Positions 34,599-36,464 of a DNA stretch of 36,464 bases are shown here, one piece after another. The DNA comes from Rossellomorea orangium (lineage in GTDB: Bacteria; Bacillota; Bacilli; Bacillales; Bacillaceae_B): contig NZ_JAHWGH010000023.1 of assembly GCF_019334305.1 (NCBI RefSeq), positions 1 to 36,464 on the forward strand, written 5' to 3'. A model generated the notes under the pieces. That model saw only the letters and a program-made list of their open reading frames with translations. It was not told the origin of the DNA and did not search any database. The translations under genes and the position numbers were made by a program. Each line of letters begins with the position of its first letter. Within the stretch, counting starts at the first letter, position 1.

Positions 34599-36128
34599 CT
34601 ACAAATAAACCCCCACGCCAGGTCCAAACGGAATCCCCAACAAAGCAAACGCAAGAAGTAATACGATCCAAACTGACAAGAAGGCAATCGTATAAGGAAG
34701 CATAAGCGAAATCAAGGTTCCGAGTCCCGCTTTCTTATCGTATTCCCTCATAAACGCAAGGATGACGATAATGTATGGATTCATTGGCGTAATGATATTC
34801 GTCGATGAATCTGCGATGCGATAAGCTGCTTGAACGAACGCCGGATTATATCCGAGTGTTGCGAACATCGGGATGAAGATTGGTGCCTCCAGTGCCCACT
34901 GAGCGGAGCCACTGAAGATCAGTAGATTCAACAATGCCGTCAACAGGACAAATCCGATGATGCCTGCGAGCCCTGTCATATTGATCGATTCCAGGAAATT
35001 CGCCCCGCTGACCGCGACCCATGTTCCAAGATTGGTCCAGTCGAAGTAGGCGATGAATTGCGCAGCAGCGAAGATCAGCACGATATAGCCGCCCATGTCT
35101 TTCATGGCTTCGGTCATATATTTAGGAATGTCTCTTGTTGATTGAATCTTCTTTACTGTCACTCCATATGCGACTCCGATGATAATGAAAAATAATAGAG
35201 TGATAGGGATGATGCCCGATAGGAAGGTAGATGGGATGAGTCCGCCATCTTCATTTCGCATCGGTGAGTTTGGCCAGGCAATGGAGACGACCAAAAGCAG
35301 AACAAATGCCAATCCTGCTAATGTTGCATTCCGTAACGCTTTTCCTTCTAAAGGACTTTCTTCTTCTAACACTTTATCGACTTTTCCTTTATACGTTCCC
35401 AGTCGTGGCTCCACGATCTTTTCCGTTACAAATGCCCCGACGATGGTCAGGAACACAACGGATGTGATCATGAAATACCAGTTATCCACCGGCGTAACGG
35501 TGACTTCGAACGCTTTGGCCGCTTCTGTTGAGATCCCTGCAAGCAAGGCGTCGGTGCCGGTGATGATGAAGTTTGCCGTGAATCCTGCACCGACGCCCGA
35601 GAAGCCTGCGGCAAGTCCTGCCAGTGGATGCCTGCCCACTGTATAGAAAATCATGGCGGCGAGTGGCGGAATGATGACGAACGCTGCATCTGACGCAAGA
35701 TTCCCCATGATCCCCACCATAATGACCGCGTATGTAATCAATCCTTTTGGAGCGTTTAATACCGTTTTCTTTATGGCTGTTTCAAGTAATCCCACTTTTT
35801 CAGCAAGCCCGATACCGAGCATCATAGCGAGCACCAGGCCAAGGGGCGCGAACCCGGTGAAGTTATCGAGCATGGAGGTGAGGATATATTGGAGCCCCTC
35901 GCCTGACACAAGACTTTTAATGGGCAGTACTTCCCCGTTTTTAGGATGTACGACCGTGACGCCTAAGCTTGAAATAAACCATGAAAAAAGGACAATAAAA
36001 ACAGATAAGTACACAAATAACATAAATGGGTCGGGAAGCTTATTCCCTACCTTTTCAATCCCGCCTAAAAATCGAAGAAATCCCTTCTCCTTTTGAGGTG
36101 GATGACTCTCTAAATTTGGATTTGTCAT
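34599..36128 (-). CDS. AbgT-family transporter
   Basis: Membrane transporter of 509 residues with about 12 hydrophobic segments. It matches the AbgT (p-aminobenzoyl-glutamate transporter) family: N-terminal IEKVGNKLPDPFMLFVYL, GFAPLGLVLAMMLGIGLAEK, GIMGNLASDAAFVIIPPLAA, VGAGFTANFIITGTDALLAG, and C-terminal SGSAQWALEAPIFIPMF with RIADSSTNIITPMNPYI. Family members import p-aminobenzoyl-glutamate or export sulfonamide-type antimetabolites using a cation gradient; which of these applies here is not visible. ATG start with AAGGAGTGACC. No partner peptidase genes (abgA/abgB) are next to it. Its own terminator follows. Confidence 0.93.
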   Translation of the reverse strand: MTNPNLESHPPQKEKGFLRFLGGIEKVGNKLPDPFMLFVYLSVFIVLFSWFISSLGVTVVHPKNGEVLPIKSLVSGEGLQYILTSMLDNFTGFAPLGLVLAMMLGIGLAEKVGLLETAIKKTVLNAPKGLITYAVIMVGIMGNLASDAAFVIIPPLAAMIFYTVGRHPLAGLAAGFSGVGAGFTANFIITGTDALLAGISTEAAKAFEVTVTPVDNWYFMITSVVFLTIVGAFVTEKIVEPRLGTYKGKVDKVLEEESPLEGKALRNATLAGLAFVLLLVVSIAWPNSPMRNEDGGLIPSTFLSGIIPITLLFFIIIGVAYGVTVKKIQSTRDIPKYMTEAMKDMGGYIVLIFAAAQFIAYFDWTNLGTWVAVSGANFLESINMTGLAGIIGFVLLTALLNLLIFSGSAQWALEAPIFIPMFATLGYNPAFVQAAYRIADSSTNIITPMNPYIIVILAFMREYDKKAGLGTLISLMLPYTIAFLSVWIVLLLAFALLGIPFGPGVGVYL

Positions 36129-36154
36129 GAGGTCACTCCTTCGTTTAATGTTTT

Positions 36155-36169
36155 AAGGAATAATTCCTT
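36155..36169. promoter_or_regulatory. Small palindrome in the AbgT-gene leader
   Basis: AAGGAAT and ATTCCTT flank one base, about 30 bases before the ATG and just upstream of its ribosome site. It could be an operator or leader hairpin; no known motif is recognised. Confidence 0.3.
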
Positions 36170-36285
36170 TTTACTTCCGTTAATAAGTATTTCGATATGA
36201 AACGCTCAATTCCTCTTTAAAATTAAATATTTATTAGAAAATTTTTAATTTACGGATTATGGGGATTTTCGTAAAATAAGGGGCC

Positions 36286-36464
36286 GGGACATAACTAAAT
36301 CTATATACTCTAAAGACGCACAATAAGATTATGTGTAACACCGCTGTTGATTTCCGTGCAAGACTACGCTTTCCTCGGGCGGAAGGCGAGCCTCCTCGTC
36401 GCTGTCGCTCCTGCGGGGTCTCACCTATTCCGCTTTTCCCGCAGGAGTCTTCGTCTTGCACTCC
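36286..36464 (+). repeat. Structured intergenic repeat, right copy
   Basis: The first 96 bases match the left copy at 1-96 in inverted orientation. Beyond that lies a GC-rich part with two nested stems: GTGCAAGAC (36356) with GTCTTGCAC (36453), and inside it CTCCTGCGGG (36408) with CCCGCAGGAG (36438), all perfect. It may run beyond the window edge. It lies upstream of and divergent from the AbgT gene. A short minus-strand open frame across it (36234-36461) is not a gene. Confidence 0.88.

Noticed and set aside
35179..36096. Two plus-strand open frames of about 150 codons opposite the AbgT-family gene
   Set aside because: They mirror the hydrophobic transporter codons in antisense and show no ribosome site or family motif.
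36234..36461. 75-codon minus-strand open frame at the right end
   Set aside because: It lies across the GC-rich intergenic repeat, has no ribosome site and an Arg/Ser-rich composition explained by the repeat itself.
1..36464. Composite transposon bounded by the terminal inverted repeats
   Set aside because: No transposase or recombinase gene is present, no target duplication can be seen, and the repeat resembles a dispersed Bacillaceae intergenic element.

Overview
The window reads as chromosome of a low-GC Gram-positive of the Bacillaceae (Bacillus/Rossellomorea-like). The evidence is strong AGGAGG-type ribosome sites, frequent TTG/GTG starts, compact hairpin-plus-T-tract terminators, a family II (DHH) pyrophosphatase, a PbpC-type lipoprotein penicillin-binding protein, LysM-NlpC/P60 and SLH cell-wall enzymes, and a Bacillus-type intergenic repeat. 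No rRNA, tRNA, CRISPR, transposase or phage gene was seen.

Bases 1-16,040 form an envelope island of eight exported proteins. Six carry three SLH domains each, joined to a GH73-type glucosaminidase, an NlpC/P60 endopeptidase, a subtilisin, an Amidase_3, a D-glucuronyl C5-epimerase-like domain, and an unrecognised C-terminal domain. The other two are a large secreted subtilisin with PPC-like repeats and a membrane-anchored paralogue of the C5-epimerase-like protein. All 18 SLH repeats keep the arginine of the TRAE-type motif, so all six are probably held on pyruvylated secondary wall polymer, where they would cut peptidoglycan, process surface proteins and perhaps edit a uronic-acid polymer. 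No S-layer protein and no csaB is present here.

Bases 16,100-23,560 are mixed: murB; a three-gene minus-strand group of two tandem PlcR/NprR-like regulators and a small membrane-anchored NTF2-like protein; a Nudix gene bracketed by two near-identical terminator repeats; a VOC protein; ppaC; a small coiled-coil protein; and an SDR gene interrupted by one in-frame stop.

Bases 23,600-36,130 hold pbpC-like, trhO, a CwlS-like four-LysM endopeptidase, a DUF3221-like lipoprotein followed on the map by its truncated paralogue, a 1068-residue secreted LTD/OB/EEP nuclease with a Pho-box-like promoter array, a VanZ-family protein and an AbgT-family transporter.

Both ends of the window carry the same structured intergenic repeat in opposite orientation (90 of 96 bases identical, counted by hand). 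The most unusual items are the paired surface C5-epimerase-like proteins inside the SLH island, the repeat-bracketed Nudix unit, the tandem regulators without a visible peptide gene, and the Pho-box-like array before the nuclease.
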